Shown here: positions 8,224 to 15,840 of the stretch, piece by piece
Position numbering within the stretch: position 1 is the first letter of the stretch
How the letters are laid out: each line of letters starts with the position of its first letter
Assembly: GCA_020634935.1 (NCBI GenBank)
Contig: JACKAT010000009.1
Span: forward strand, 62,001-126,000
Direction: 5' to 3'
DNA from: Anaerolineales bacterium
Lineage (GTDB): Bacteria > Chloroflexota > Anaerolineae > 4572-78 > J111
Length of the DNA: 64,000 bases
Notes under the pieces: generated by a model
Told to the model about the DNA's origin: nothing
Database searches by the model: none
What the model saw: the letters and a program-made list of their open reading frames with translations, nothing else
Translations under genes and position numbers: made by a program

Positions 8224-8892
8224 ATGCCAAAATTAGTTGCTATCCATACCGTCAAAGACGTGAAACACTGGGCGTCCAAGGGCGATGAGCGGGTCGAGAT
8301 TCTGGGGCCAATCGCCACGGACATCGTCTCGTATGTGGCTGCGGACGGCAGCAATCAGGTCGCTTTGTCCGCTAACATTCACGATGTGGACGGTTGGCTG
8401 GCCATGATGCAATCACCGGAGGCGGCGGCCGCGATGGAGTCTCACGGCGTCATCCCGCCCCTTGTCATCTATAAGGAGGAACTTATGGATCACTCGGCCT
8501 CAATCCGACGCCTTTACGACCCCATCAACGCCGGCGACATCGACGGTTTCGGGCGACTGCTCGCCGATGATTTCGTCGAGCACGAGGAACTGCCGGGGCT
8601 GCCGCCGACGAAGGCCGGCGTGCTCCAGTACTTCCAGATGTTGGTCGCCGCTTTTCCAGACTTGCGGATGGACATCGAAGACGTAATTGCCAGCGGCGAT
8701 AAAGCCGTGGCGCGGGTGCGCGTGACCGGAACGCACCAGGGTGAGTTTATGGGATTACCGGCGACCGGCAAATCGGTGGCCATGAACCTCATCGACATCA
8801 CGGGCTTTGGCGATGACGGGCTGGCCCGCGAGCATTGGGGCATAGTCGATCAACTGGCGCTGATGCAGCAGTTGGGCGTGATTCCGGCGTAG
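8224..8892 (+). CDS. Two-domain protein: alpha/beta-barrel-like domain fused to SnoaL-like ester cyclase
   Basis: 222 residues, AAGGAG upstream. Residues 1-86 (KLVAIHTVKDVKHW, then ATDIVSYVAADGSNQVAL, ending PPLVIYKEE) resemble small stand-alone proteins of ferredoxin-like/dimeric barrel type. Residues 88-222 are a complete SnoaL domain (IRRLYDPINAGDIDGF, GTHQGEFMGLPATGK, LALMQQLGVIP). At the junction is AAGGAGGAACTTATG, an excellent ribosome site and ATG at 8485, exactly where a separate SnoaL gene would start. The gene therefore looks like two former neighbours joined by loss of a stop codon, and may make both the fusion and a free SnoaL protein. Confidence 0.8.
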   Translation: MPKLVAIHTVKDVKHWASKGDERVEILGPIATDIVSYVAADGSNQVALSANIHDVDGWLAMMQSPEAAAAMESHGVIPPLVIYKEELMDHSASIRRLYDPINAGDIDGFGRLLADDFVEHEELPGLPPTKAGVLQYFQMLVAAFPDLRMDIEDVIASGDKAVARVRVTGTHQGEFMGLPATGKSVAMNLIDITGFGDDGLAREHWGIVDQLALMQQLGVIPA

Positions 8893-8918
8893 GGCCAAAG
8901 CTGAAGTCAGGCATTTTA

Positions 8919-9044
8919 GAGGGTGTCTTAAAGGTCTTTCAAGGTCCACAGATAGACCCAGATTATCACTGATATTATCGAAATTAAGATAAAAATCGGT
9001 GACTATCCCTGTAAATCTGTGGGCAACGCCTTTAAAACACCCTC
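8919..9044. repeat. Nested intergenic palindrome (family E)
   Basis: The outer arms are GAGGGTGTCTTAAAGG (8919-8934) and CCTTTAAAACACCCTC (9029-9044). An inner pair, CCACAGAT and ATCTGTGG, is nested inside. It lies directly after the SnoaL fusion gene. Only this copy was seen in the window. Confidence 0.6.
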
Positions 9045-9104
9045 TACTCCCCCTCACCGGCTGTTACCGCTGTCCGACCCCGCCGCAGCCCATTGCAGAG
9101 ACGC

Positions 9105-9545
9105 GTTTCCAACGAAAAAGACCATGTTTCCAACGTAAGCCACGCCTTTTTCAATATTTGCTTCATTTTTCCAACGTCAGCAGCGTCTTTTTCAATATTT
9201 GCTTAATTCTTCCAACGTAGGCCACGCCTTTTTCAATATTTACTTCATTTTTCCAACGTAGACAGCGTCTTTTTCAACATTTGCTTCATTTTTCCAACGT
9301 AGACAACGCGTTTTTAGCTAAAAAGGCCTGGTCTACGAGGGATTCATCGACCTCGCTGCGGCGAGACACCCCTTTTTCGCGGATGGATCGCCCTTGCCGG
9401 CGCGAGACACCTCTATTTCTCGGCTGAAGCGCCTTTGGCGATGCATACCCCTGCTATTTCTCGGATTCACCGCCCTCGACCGTGCCAGAGACCGCTATTG
9501 GCCGGTTGCCGCGCCCTCGGCCATGAAAATGCCTTGGATTTAGCC
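9105..9545. repeat. Composite tandem array, 41-bp period, copy 1
   Basis: CCAACG recurs at 9109, then at 9130, 9171, 9212, 9253 and 9294, i.e. a 21-bp partial unit followed by exact 41-bp steps. These A-type units read CCAACGTAGGCC..CG followed by TTTTTCAATATTTGCTTCA-like DNA, with CACGCC and GCGTC variants largely alternating. After a GTTTTTAGCTAAAAA boundary, GC-rich B-type units begin with GG(A/C/T)T at 9340, 9381, 9422, 9463 and 9504, again 41 bp apart. The period is not a multiple of three and no frame spans it. Nothing else was found in 9045-9800. Confidence 0.9.
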
Positions 9546-9807
9546 CGGCCGGCGTCTGCGGTGCGGCGAGTTGGCCGGGTACAAGGCTTCATCCCCCTAA
9601 TCCTTACTCCCTACCCCCTACCCCCTGACCGAGCTAACGTTTTGCTTGGGCAGGTTGTCGCCCTATTGAAAATGGTTACGGTTTGTGTGATAATAGTTGA
9701 GACGCAATGTCATTAAGTTAGCCGCATCCCGCGTAGGTGAGCGGAGCGAAACCGTATCGAGAGATGCGGCTTGGCCCTGATGGGCGCTTTGGCGGCGGGA
9801 GGTAATC

Positions 9808-10632
9808 ATAGTCGCAAATAAGATTCGTCTGGCCAAAGAAAAGGAAACGTACCTGGCCACGCTCTATGGCAAGGCCCTGGATGCGACCGTGGCGCAGCCC
9901 ATTCTCGGCGACCGGTTCGCGGCGGAGGCGGTGGCTCGCATCGACTACGACTTCAGGGAGTTGAAGCTGCCCAGTGGGGGCGAGATCACCCTGCCCATGC
10001 GGGCCTGGCATTTCGACGAGTGGACGCGGGACTTCTTAGCCGCGAACCCGGAGGCGACGGTCTTGCACCTTGGTTGTGGTCTCGACACCCGGGTGTATCG
10101 AATTGATCCGGGGCCGCAGGTGCGCTGGTTCGACATTGACCTGCCTGAGGTGATTGCTCTGCGCGAGCAGTTATATCCAGAGCGTGACGGCTATCGCCGC
10201 ATTAGCGCTTCGGTGACAGACCTGGCTTGGCTCAATGCGATCCCAGGAGACCAGCCGGTGTTCGTGGTGGCCGAGGGCTTGGTCATGTACCTGCCCGAGC
10301 CCGACGGGCTGGCCTTATTCCGGCGGATCACCGCGCAATTCCCCCGTGGGCAAATCGCCTTCGACGCTTACAGTGGCGTAATGGTGCGGCTCGTTTCCCG
10401 GATGGCGACGGTGCGTGGCGCGAAAGTCGAGCTTGTGTGGGGCGTTGATGATCCGCACGATCTTGAGAAGCAGATCCCTCAGCTTCATCTCGTCGAGAGC
10501 GTCGAGTTTCTGACAATGCCCGGTTTGGTTCGCCGCTTGGCCCAGAATGGGTTCTCCAAGATGATGTATGGCCTCATGGGCAGGCTGCCCTTCTATCGGA
10601 AGCTGATTCGCCACCTGCGCTATAAATTTTAA
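9808..10632 (+). CDS. LCMT/TcmP-type S-adenosylmethionine methyltransferase
   Basis: This is a class I methyltransferase of the leucine carboxyl-methyltransferase-like family (PF04072 type). SAM-binding motif VLHLGCGLDTRVYR, acidic motif WFDIDLPEV and post-motif FVVAEGLVMYL are all visible. Family homology starts well before the first normal start codon (GTG, 9889): the upstream codons read NKIRLAKEKETYLATLYGKA, the conserved family N-terminus. A strong ribosome site GGGAGG (9797-9802) is followed by ATC and ATA codons, so translation probably begins at ATA 9808, or an ATG was lost. A conservative call would be 9889-10632. Family members methylate diverse small-molecule carboxyl or hydroxyl groups. 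Confidence 0.8.
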   Translation: MVANKIRLAKEKETYLATLYGKALDATVAQPILGDRFAAEAVARIDYDFRELKLPSGGEITLPMRAWHFDEWTRDFLAANPEATVLHLGCGLDTRVYRIDPGPQVRWFDIDLPEVIALREQLYPERDGYRRISASVTDLAWLNAIPGDQPVFVVAEGLVMYLPEPDGLALFRRITAQFPRGQIAFDAYSGVMVRLVSRMATVRGAKVELVWGVDDPHDLEKQIPQLHLVESVEFLTMPGLVRRLAQNGFSKMMYGLMGRLPFYRKLIRHLRYKF

Positions 10633-10641
10633 GGGGAGTCA

Positions 10642-10674
10642 GGGGCTTAGCCGGCTTTATCGGAAAGCCCCTTT
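10642..10674 (+). terminator. Intrinsic terminator after the methyltransferase
   Basis: GGGGCTT and AAGCCCC arms with a 16-nt loop, followed by TTTAATT, 9 bases after the stop codon. The T-tract is weak. Confidence 0.5.
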
Positions 10675-10711
10675 AATTAGTCGGTAAAAAGAGATGAAAG
10701 GAGACTTGAGT

Positions 10712-11020
10712 ATGCCCTCTTTGGAAACTGAAACAACCATGAGCCAAAAGTCTGAGGCGGCACAGCCAGCCTGGAACAAGCTCAGAACTGAACTGGAGCA
10801 GGAAAAAGCCCGTCTATATCAGCAAATAGGCCATTATCCGCCCCCCATCGCCGCCTGCGATCAGCAGTTTAACTATCTATTGGACAAACAAGCCAAGATC
10901 TTGCAGGCCCTGGCTCGCTTGAGCGAAGCCGAAAGTGACAGCCTTACCGCCGCTGATCCGCTCAAGGTGGTGGATGAATTCATGGGCTCATCCGCCTATC
11001 TCGAGGCGGTGACCCCCTAA
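10712..11020 (+). CDS. Small helical hypothetical protein
   Basis: 102 residues from the ATG at 10712 with AAGGAG 8 bases upstream. The sequence is polar and helical. It has a likely coiled segment (WNKLRTELEQEKARLYQQI), a PPPIAACDQQFNYLLDKQAKIL segment, and the tail VVDEFMGSSAYLEA. No family recognised. The PPPIAACDQQFN piece occurs in small uncharacterised proteins of filamentous bacteria, but I cannot name them. The base composition matches its neighbours. Confidence 0.6.
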   Translation: MPSLETETTMSQKSEAAQPAWNKLRTELEQEKARLYQQIGHYPPPIAACDQQFNYLLDKQAKILQALARLSEAESDSLTAADPLKVVDEFMGSSAYLEAVTP

Positions 11021-11036
11021 GGGCTAAGTAAGCTAT

Positions 11037-11079
11037 GCTGGTAGAGGCGTTGGATAGTCTCGATTGAGACGATGCCAGC
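11037..11079 (+). promoter_or_regulatory. Candidate structured leader, copy 1
   Basis: The outer pair GCTGG/CCAGC encloses GATAGTCTC-GATT-GAGACGA, a hairpin with a 5-bp GTCTC/GAGAC stem. The same GATAGTCTC-N4-GAGACGA core within GCTG/CAGC recurs at 46387-46431. An intrinsic terminator (11117-11142) lies between this element and the tautomerase start, an attenuator-like order. Confidence 0.3.
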
Positions 11080-11116
11080 AATAAAGATTCTAGTGCCGCC
11101 CCATAAATCGTTTTTA

Positions 11117-11142
11117 GCCGAGTTCAGACTCGGCGCTTTTTA
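11117..11142 (+). terminator. Intrinsic terminator upstream of the tautomerase gene
   Basis: GCCGAGT-TCAG-ACTCGGC is a perfect 7-bp stem with a 4-nt loop, followed by GCTTTTTATT. It could end the 10712-11020 transcript or act within the tautomerase leader. Confidence 0.7.
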
Positions 11143-11187
11143 TTGAACAGGTTGTCTATAAACGGCGTCTATAAACAGGAGGTTTCT

Positions 11188-11574
11188 ATGCCGTTAGTAC
11201 AGATTGCCCTCCGCGCAGGCACGGCCCCATCTAACCAGCGGGCCATTGCAGATGGCGTGCATCAAGCCCTGGTTGAAACGATTAACGTGCCGCCGGCCGA
11301 TCGCTTCCAACTGATTACAGAGTATGCCGCCGATCACTTTATCTATGACTCCCTATATTTGAATATCCCCCGCACCGACCAACTGGTCATTCTGCAAATA
11401 ACCATCAGTTTCGGGCGGACGGTAGAGCAGAAGCGGGCGCTGTATCGCCGCATCACGGAGTTGCTGGCTGAGCGTCCCGGTCTTCGTCCTGAGGATGTCT
11501 TTATTACGCTGATCGAAGTGGCCAAGGAGAATTGGTCATTTGGGCAAGGCATTGCCCAATATGCGCCTGAATAG
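11188..11574 (+). CDS. Tautomerase-superfamily protein
   Basis: 128 residues, start with AGGAGG upstream. The mature N-terminus would be Pro (MPLVQIAL), the catalytic base of the 4-oxalocrotonate tautomerase superfamily. The rest fits the longer Tautomerase_2-like branch: HQALVETINVPPADRFQLI, FGRTVEQKRALYRRITELL, and PEDVFITLIEVAKENWSFG, in which the E-x-WSFG ending is typical. Start choice is fixed by the ribosome site and the required Pro. Substrate unknown. It ends the plus-strand group of small enzymes; the next genes are convergent. Confidence 0.85.
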   Translation: MPLVQIALRAGTAPSNQRAIADGVHQALVETINVPPADRFQLITEYAADHFIYDSLYLNIPRTDQLVILQITISFGRTVEQKRALYRRITELLAERPGLRPEDVFITLIEVAKENWSFGQGIAQYAPE

Positions 11575-11652
11575 GACGCTGCCTCAGGCTCAATTCAATA
11601 CCAATTGCGGTCATCACAATCATACTGCCGGCTGTCAACGTCGATCGGCGCG

Positions 11653-12042
11653 TTAGCCGTCAAAATCGATGGTTTCGGCCTGATGCGCCGATCCGCACTG
11701 CGCCGGCAGGATATGCAGCCGAACCGGCGTGACCCTGACGATGGTGTGCCATTGGCGCTGATCGGCCGCAAACAGTTCCGGGCTATCGTGAACGATGGCG
11801 GCTGTCCCGTGCAGCCGCCATGTTTCGGCGGTTACAGCAACATTTGGCTCGTTCTCCAGGTTGAACAGATGGTCCGAGGTGTCGGGTATCAGCACGTAGA
11901 GGGTCGTTCCTTGCCCGGTGCAAAGGACCATCGACGCCTGAAGGCCGGCCGGCCCGGTGGTGGATAGGGTACACCGGCCGGTTTCGGCCAATATTCGAGT
12001 CGCTCGGTCGCGTAACTTATCTAACATTGTGGTTTCCATCAT
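11653..12042 (-). CDS. Pyridoxamine 5'-phosphate oxidase (PPOX)-fold protein
   Basis: 129 residues from an ATG at 12042 that overlaps the stop of the upstream flavoprotein gene (ATGA), so translation is coupled. The fold pattern is a flavin-binding split barrel: LDKLRDRATRILAETGRCTL, then a strand pair around LYVLIPDTSDHLFNLENEP and VAVTAETWRLHGTAAI. The family binds FMN, F420 or heme. Its coupling to an NAD(P)-linked flavoprotein suggests a reductase role, but the substrate is unknown. It is the last gene of the minus-strand redox operon. Confidence 0.8.
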   Translation of the reverse strand: MMETTMLDKLRDRATRILAETGRCTLSTTGPAGLQASMVLCTGQGTTLYVLIPDTSDHLFNLENEPNVAVTAETWRLHGTAAIVHDSPELFAADQRQWHTIVRVTPVRLHILPAQCGSAHQAETIDFDG

Positions 12043-13433
12043 TCGTTCGACGGGGCGTTGAGACCCCGTAACCCATCGAAGGCCGCATTTTTGTAAGCAT
12101 AGCTGTAGGTGGGTGTGGGCAGCGTGATCGCGCTGAAGATGTCGATGACGCCGCCGTAGTGTAGAACCATCTGCCCCGCGCCAATTATCTCCGACGCAAT
12201 TTCTCCCAGACAATGAATGCCCAGCAGCCGCCGATCGTCTCGACGGAAAATGAGCTTCAGCAGCCCATCGTGACCGGAGATGGCCCCTCGGGGGATGCTG
12301 GCAAACGTGGCCCGGCCCACGGCATAATCCAATCCTTGCTCCCGGCACTGTTCTTCCGTCAGGCCGGCCCCAGCTATCTCCGGCATGCCATACACGGCCG
12401 AAATGGGAATAGGGTCAACCGTTTCCAGAAAATCGATGTCGAAGGCCTGGCAGGCGGCTACCCGGCCTTGCTCCATCGCCACCGACGACAGTCCGGGCCC
12501 CAGCACATCACCGGCGGCGTAGATGCCCGGAACGCTCGTTTGAAAATTTCGATCAACCCCAATGTAGCCCCGCTCATCGACCTTGATGCCGGACTCGACC
12601 AACCCTAGGCCTTCTGTGTTCGGACGGCGGCCAGTGGCGAAGAAGACCGCTTCGGCCTCGCAGGTTGCGCCGTTCGATAGGTTGACCTGAAGATAATCGC
12701 CACAGCGGGTGACCGCCTCCGTTCCCGCGCCGAGGATGACCCGAACGCCGCGCTCCTCAAAAATCTGGGCCATCATGCGCGACAACTCCCCGTCCATCGT
12801 CGGCGTGAGCCGGTCGCCTAATTGGGTCAGGGTCACTTTGGTCCCCAGTGAGTTGAAAATAGTAGCGAATTCAACCCCGACCGGCCCCCCACCTACGATG
12901 CACATGCTCTTGGGCAGGGTGGTCAGGCTGTAGATGCCGTCCACGTCGAAGACAGCGGGGTCGTCGAAGGGAACGTTAGCGGGTCGCAGCGGCCGGGAGC
13001 CGGTCGCGATCAGAATGACTCGCGCCGACAACTCGACCACACTGCCATCTGCTTCGGTCAGGAGAACCTTTCCCTCCGGAGACAGTCTGGCCATGCCCTG
13101 CAAGTAGGTCATGCCCCACAGGGCAATCCGGCGGGTGGTAGCGGCTTGCAGCGATTGGCACACCTGCCGGGTTCGTTCGGCCAGTTTATCGAGCGCGACC
13201 GTCGGCGGCGCACCCAGGTCAACGCCATAGACTTCCTGCTGGTAGAAGCCGGTCAACGCCATCGCCGCTTCCCGCAGCGTTTTGGTCGGTGCGCCGCCGC
13301 GAGTCGTTGGCGTTCCGCCGGGCAGGTTCCGTTCGATGATGGCCACGCGCTGCCCGAAGTAAGTTGCAATTTGGGCGGCGCTTTCCCCGGCCGGGCCGGA
13401 GCCGATGACAATCAGATCGTAATGGTTGGACAT
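12039..13433 (-). CDS. SthA-like NAD(P) transhydrogenase / dihydrolipoamide dehydrogenase-family flavoprotein
   Basis: 464 residues from the ATG at 13433 with GAGG upstream. It has the FAD-binding GxGxxG (VIGSGPAGESAAQIA), the NAD(P)-binding fold (CIVGGGPVGVEFATIF), the second FAD motif (IYAAGDVLG) and the dimerisation domain ending PTYSYAYKNAAFDGL. It is closest to the Si-specific soluble transhydrogenase group (TKTLREA segment). The redox-active region is unusual: family members have CxxxxC or at least one Cys before the PSK motif, whereas here it reads GGTPTTRGGAPTK with no cysteine. Disulfide chemistry is therefore excluded; direct hydride transfer through FAD remains possible. Confidence 0.8.
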   Translation of the reverse strand: MSNHYDLIVIGSGPAGESAAQIATYFGQRVAIIERNLPGGTPTTRGGAPTKTLREAAMALTGFYQQEVYGVDLGAPPTVALDKLAERTRQVCQSLQAATTRRIALWGMTYLQGMARLSPEGKVLLTEADGSVVELSARVILIATGSRPLRPANVPFDDPAVFDVDGIYSLTTLPKSMCIVGGGPVGVEFATIFNSLGTKVTLTQLGDRLTPTMDGELSRMMAQIFEERGVRVILGAGTEAVTRCGDYLQVNLSNGATCEAEAVFFATGRRPNTEGLGLVESGIKVDERGYIGVDRNFQTSVPGIYAAGDVLGPGLSSVAMEQGRVAACQAFDIDFLETVDPIPISAVYGMPEIAGAGLTEEQCREQGLDYAVGRATFASIPRGAISGHDGLLKLIFRRDDRRLLGIHCLGEIASEIIGAGQMVLHYGGVIDIFSAITLPTPTYSYAYKNAAFDGLRGLNAPSNE

Positions 13434-13474
13434 GGGACACCTCACAATAGTCTAAAATAAGGGTTGATTTCATC

Positions 13475-13550
13475 AGGAGATAGGGGGATTGGAGATTAGG
13501 AGATTAGAGATTGGCATAAATCTCCTAATCTCTTTATCTCCTTATCTCCT
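13475..13550. repeat. AGGAGATTAGAGATT-type palindrome
   Basis: Purine-rich AGGAGAT/GGAGATTAGG repeats on the left are mirrored as AATCTCCTAATCTC and TATCTCCT on the right. It overlaps the 3' end of the TPR gene and supplies its last codons (HEEIRR-stop). It belongs to the low-complexity palindromes scattered through the window. Confidence 0.6.
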
Positions 13551-14571
13551 CATGAGCTATCACTGCCCGCCGGTACAGCGCTTCGGCGCGAGGCGTCTGG
13601 CGGATGGTTAGATTTTGGCGGGCCAGTTGGAGCGCGCGTTCCGCGTCTGCGCCAACGGTGAGCCAAAACTCGGCGGCGTGATCGGCGAAGGCGGCCAGGT
13701 GGCGCGCCACCAGTTCATCGTAGCGAGCCGCAGCCTGGGCGCGCCAGCGGCTGGCCTCTTGGAATTGGCCGGCCTTCTCAGTGACGCCGGCCAATACGGC
13801 CGCATATTCCGGATCGTCGGAAGCAATCGCCAGCGGGCGCAGCCGGATGATGGCCGCCTCGCACTCGCCCAGAGCGGCCTCGACCTCGGCCAGATGGCCC
13901 AGCGCCGGAGCGTAGGTGGGTAGGCGTCGGCGTGCAGCCTCGAACCAGAAGCGGGCGGCGGATAGGTTACTTTGCCCCAGCCACATCACCCCGCGCTGAA
14001 AGTCGAGCAGCGCGAGGGGAAAGGGTGAAACGCTCTGATACTGCCCTCGCGCTGCGGCGAACAGGCGCTCGGCCTCGGCGACCTGGCCGCGTTCTGCCTG
14101 CAAGCCGGCCAGCGCGCCCAGTGCGGCGAAATCGGGTCGGTATTCCACAGCGCCGCGACGAAGGGCGAGCGCCTCGTCATAGCGTCCGAGCGCCTGAAAG
14201 ATGGCAGCGTGCTCGGCGTCCAGCTCAGTCTGCTTCGTACCAAGGCGCTGCGCCTCATCGAGATCGGCTAGCGCCTCGGTAAAGTGGTGGAAGGTCGCTC
14301 GCGTTTTGGCGCGGGTTAGAAAAGCGAGACCATCGGCCGGGAGGTCGTTGACAAGCTCTTCGGCCAGCGCGGCGGCGTGTTCATAGTCGGCGATGCAGCC
14401 CAGAACCTGCCCACGCAGCGTGATCAGGTCAATCAGGTTAGCCCACTGCGCCGCCGCCAATCGTCCCAAGGTGGCCTGGGCCTCCAGCCCGTCAATCTGC
14501 GCATCCAGATTGACCAAGGCAATGATGCCGTTCGTTGTGGTCAGTTCAACATCGCTGGTCAGGCCGATCAT
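13534..14571 (-). CDS. TPR-repeat protein
   Basis: 345 residues. Its ATG at 14571 overlaps the stop of the DUF4331 gene (ATGA), so the two are translationally coupled. Degenerate 34-residue TPR helices run through the whole protein: AFLTRAKTRATFHHFTEALA, DAEHAAIFQALGRYDEALAL, AALGALAGLQAERGQVAEAE and PALGHLAEVEAALGECEAAI. No enzymatic domain is visible. Likely a scaffold for the neighbouring redox proteins. The last codons come from a palindromic repeat, which suggests the original C-terminus was altered. Confidence 0.75.
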   Translation of the reverse strand: MIGLTSDVELTTTNGIIALVNLDAQIDGLEAQATLGRLAAAQWANLIDLITLRGQVLGCIADYEHAAALAEELVNDLPADGLAFLTRAKTRATFHHFTEALADLDEAQRLGTKQTELDAEHAAIFQALGRYDEALALRRGAVEYRPDFAALGALAGLQAERGQVAEAERLFAAARGQYQSVSPFPLALLDFQRGVMWLGQSNLSAARFWFEAARRRLPTYAPALGHLAEVEAALGECEAAIIRLRPLAIASDDPEYAAVLAGVTEKAGQFQEASRWRAQAAARYDELVARHLAAFADHAAEFWLTVGADAERALQLARQNLTIRQTPRAEALYRRAVIAHEEIRR

Positions 14572-15743
14572 CGCGCTGCCTCCGGAGATGGGGCCGCAAG
14601 GGCGGCCATTTTGGCCTTCAAATCGGGAGGTGTCGGATTTGGACTAACCAGGTAGGGGAAGCAGTGAGCGGCAGGTCGGGTGGCCTGGTCAACGCCGTCG
14701 CGGATGCGGGGGCCGCTGCCGCCGTTGACCAGCCAGGTGTAGAGGCTGTCCACGATGTCGTCGTTGAGCGAGCGGCCCCCGCATGTTTTGGGCGCGTCGC
14801 CTTTGAGTAAGGCTTGCTCGATCTCGAAGCAGCTGTTTGCGGCGAACGGTTTCGAGACGTCAACCACCAGGAAGTCGGCCAGCAGCAGTTCGGTCAGGGG
14901 GTGGTTGCCCTGCGCGTCCGGCGGCCAGTCGGTTTTGTCGTCGAGGCGGTCGAAGAAGGCCAGATTGGCGTTCAACCGGGCGCGATAAGCTCCGGCGTAG
15001 GTTGGGGCCAACTGGAACGGGTTTTCTTGGTTGTACAAATCCCGAATCTCCAGGTCGCGATTCACCGGGTCGAACTCCTTTGACGATAGAACGACGTTCT
15101 TGAGTTCCGGCCGGCCAACGCGCTCCAACCGGATCGGTACTTGGCCCGTTGTCGTCGTTTCACCGACGACGGCGAAGAGCGGGCCGTTTTCGACGCCGAA
15201 CATAGCCTCGATCTCGGCTTCGATGACGATAGTCAGGACATTTTGGCCTTCGAGGCTGTTTTGGCCTTCAGGTTTGAAGGCCAGCCGGCGCAGTTTGTTC
15301 GTACCCAGCACGCCCGGTAAGTCGATAAAGAATGGGTCTAGGCGCAACCCGGCAAAGATGCGGAGGCGGTTCGACTCTGTGCCCTGATCGTCATTGACCC
15401 GGAAGGCAATGGCCTCACCGGTTGGCGTGACACACGTGCCTGTCTGTACCCAGGTTTCGCTGCCGGCCGGCTTGACCGGGGCGGTAAAGGTGCAGGTAAA
15501 CGCATACTCGGTCTGGCCGACCTCAAATAGGTGGCCGGTTCCGGTAGCGGCGATGGCGATCGGCCGGAGCCGGAAGCGGTAGTCAACGGCATTGGAAAAG
15601 AGCGTGCCGGGCATGGCCGCCGGAAAGACATTCAGGACCAGCACCAGGTAACCGGGCCGTTCCGGGCTGGGAAAAACGTACAAATCGGCAATATCGGCGG
15701 CCGGGTCGGCGATGGCCCGTGGGCCGGAAAAATGATCTGACAT
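14568..15743 (-). CDS. DUF4331 family protein
   Basis: 391 residues, start with AGGAGGT 4 bases upstream. The opening MSDHFSGPRAIADPAADIAD followed by LYVFPSPERPGYLVLVLNVFP is the hallmark of DUF4331 (PF14224). Further family landmarks are FRVNDDQGTESNRLRIFAGL and FIDLPGVL. DUF4331 proteins often accompany TPR and peroxidase genes, and their biochemical role is unknown. No signal peptide is seen, so it is probably cytoplasmic here. It is coupled to the TPR gene downstream. Confidence 0.85.
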   Translation of the reverse strand: MSDHFSGPRAIADPAADIADLYVFPSPERPGYLVLVLNVFPAAMPGTLFSNAVDYRFRLRPIAIAATGTGHLFEVGQTEYAFTCTFTAPVKPAGSETWVQTGTCVTPTGEAIAFRVNDDQGTESNRLRIFAGLRLDPFFIDLPGVLGTNKLRRLAFKPEGQNSLEGQNVLTIVIEAEIEAMFGVENGPLFAVVGETTTTGQVPIRLERVGRPELKNVVLSSKEFDPVNRDLEIRDLYNQENPFQLAPTYAGAYRARLNANLAFFDRLDDKTDWPPDAQGNHPLTELLLADFLVVDVSKPFAANSCFEIEQALLKGDAPKTCGGRSLNDDIVDSLYTWLVNGGSGPRIRDGVDQATRPAAHCFPYLVSPNPTPPDLKAKMAALAAPSPEAAR

Positions 15744-15840
15744 GGTAACCTCCTAAAAGATGAATTATGAATTAGGAATTATGAATTAGGGATGGGCTAG
15801 TGCCGGCATCCTGGTAGCTACTATTTATTCTGGGAATCTA

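Noticed and set aside
9105..9545. CRISPR-like array
   Set aside because: Units are contiguous and similar along their whole length, with no unique spacers, and no cas genes are nearby.
12043..12348. N-terminal extension of the PPOX-fold protein
   Set aside because: This part of the open frame lies inside the flavoprotein gene in another frame; the coupled ATG at 12042 is the plausible start.
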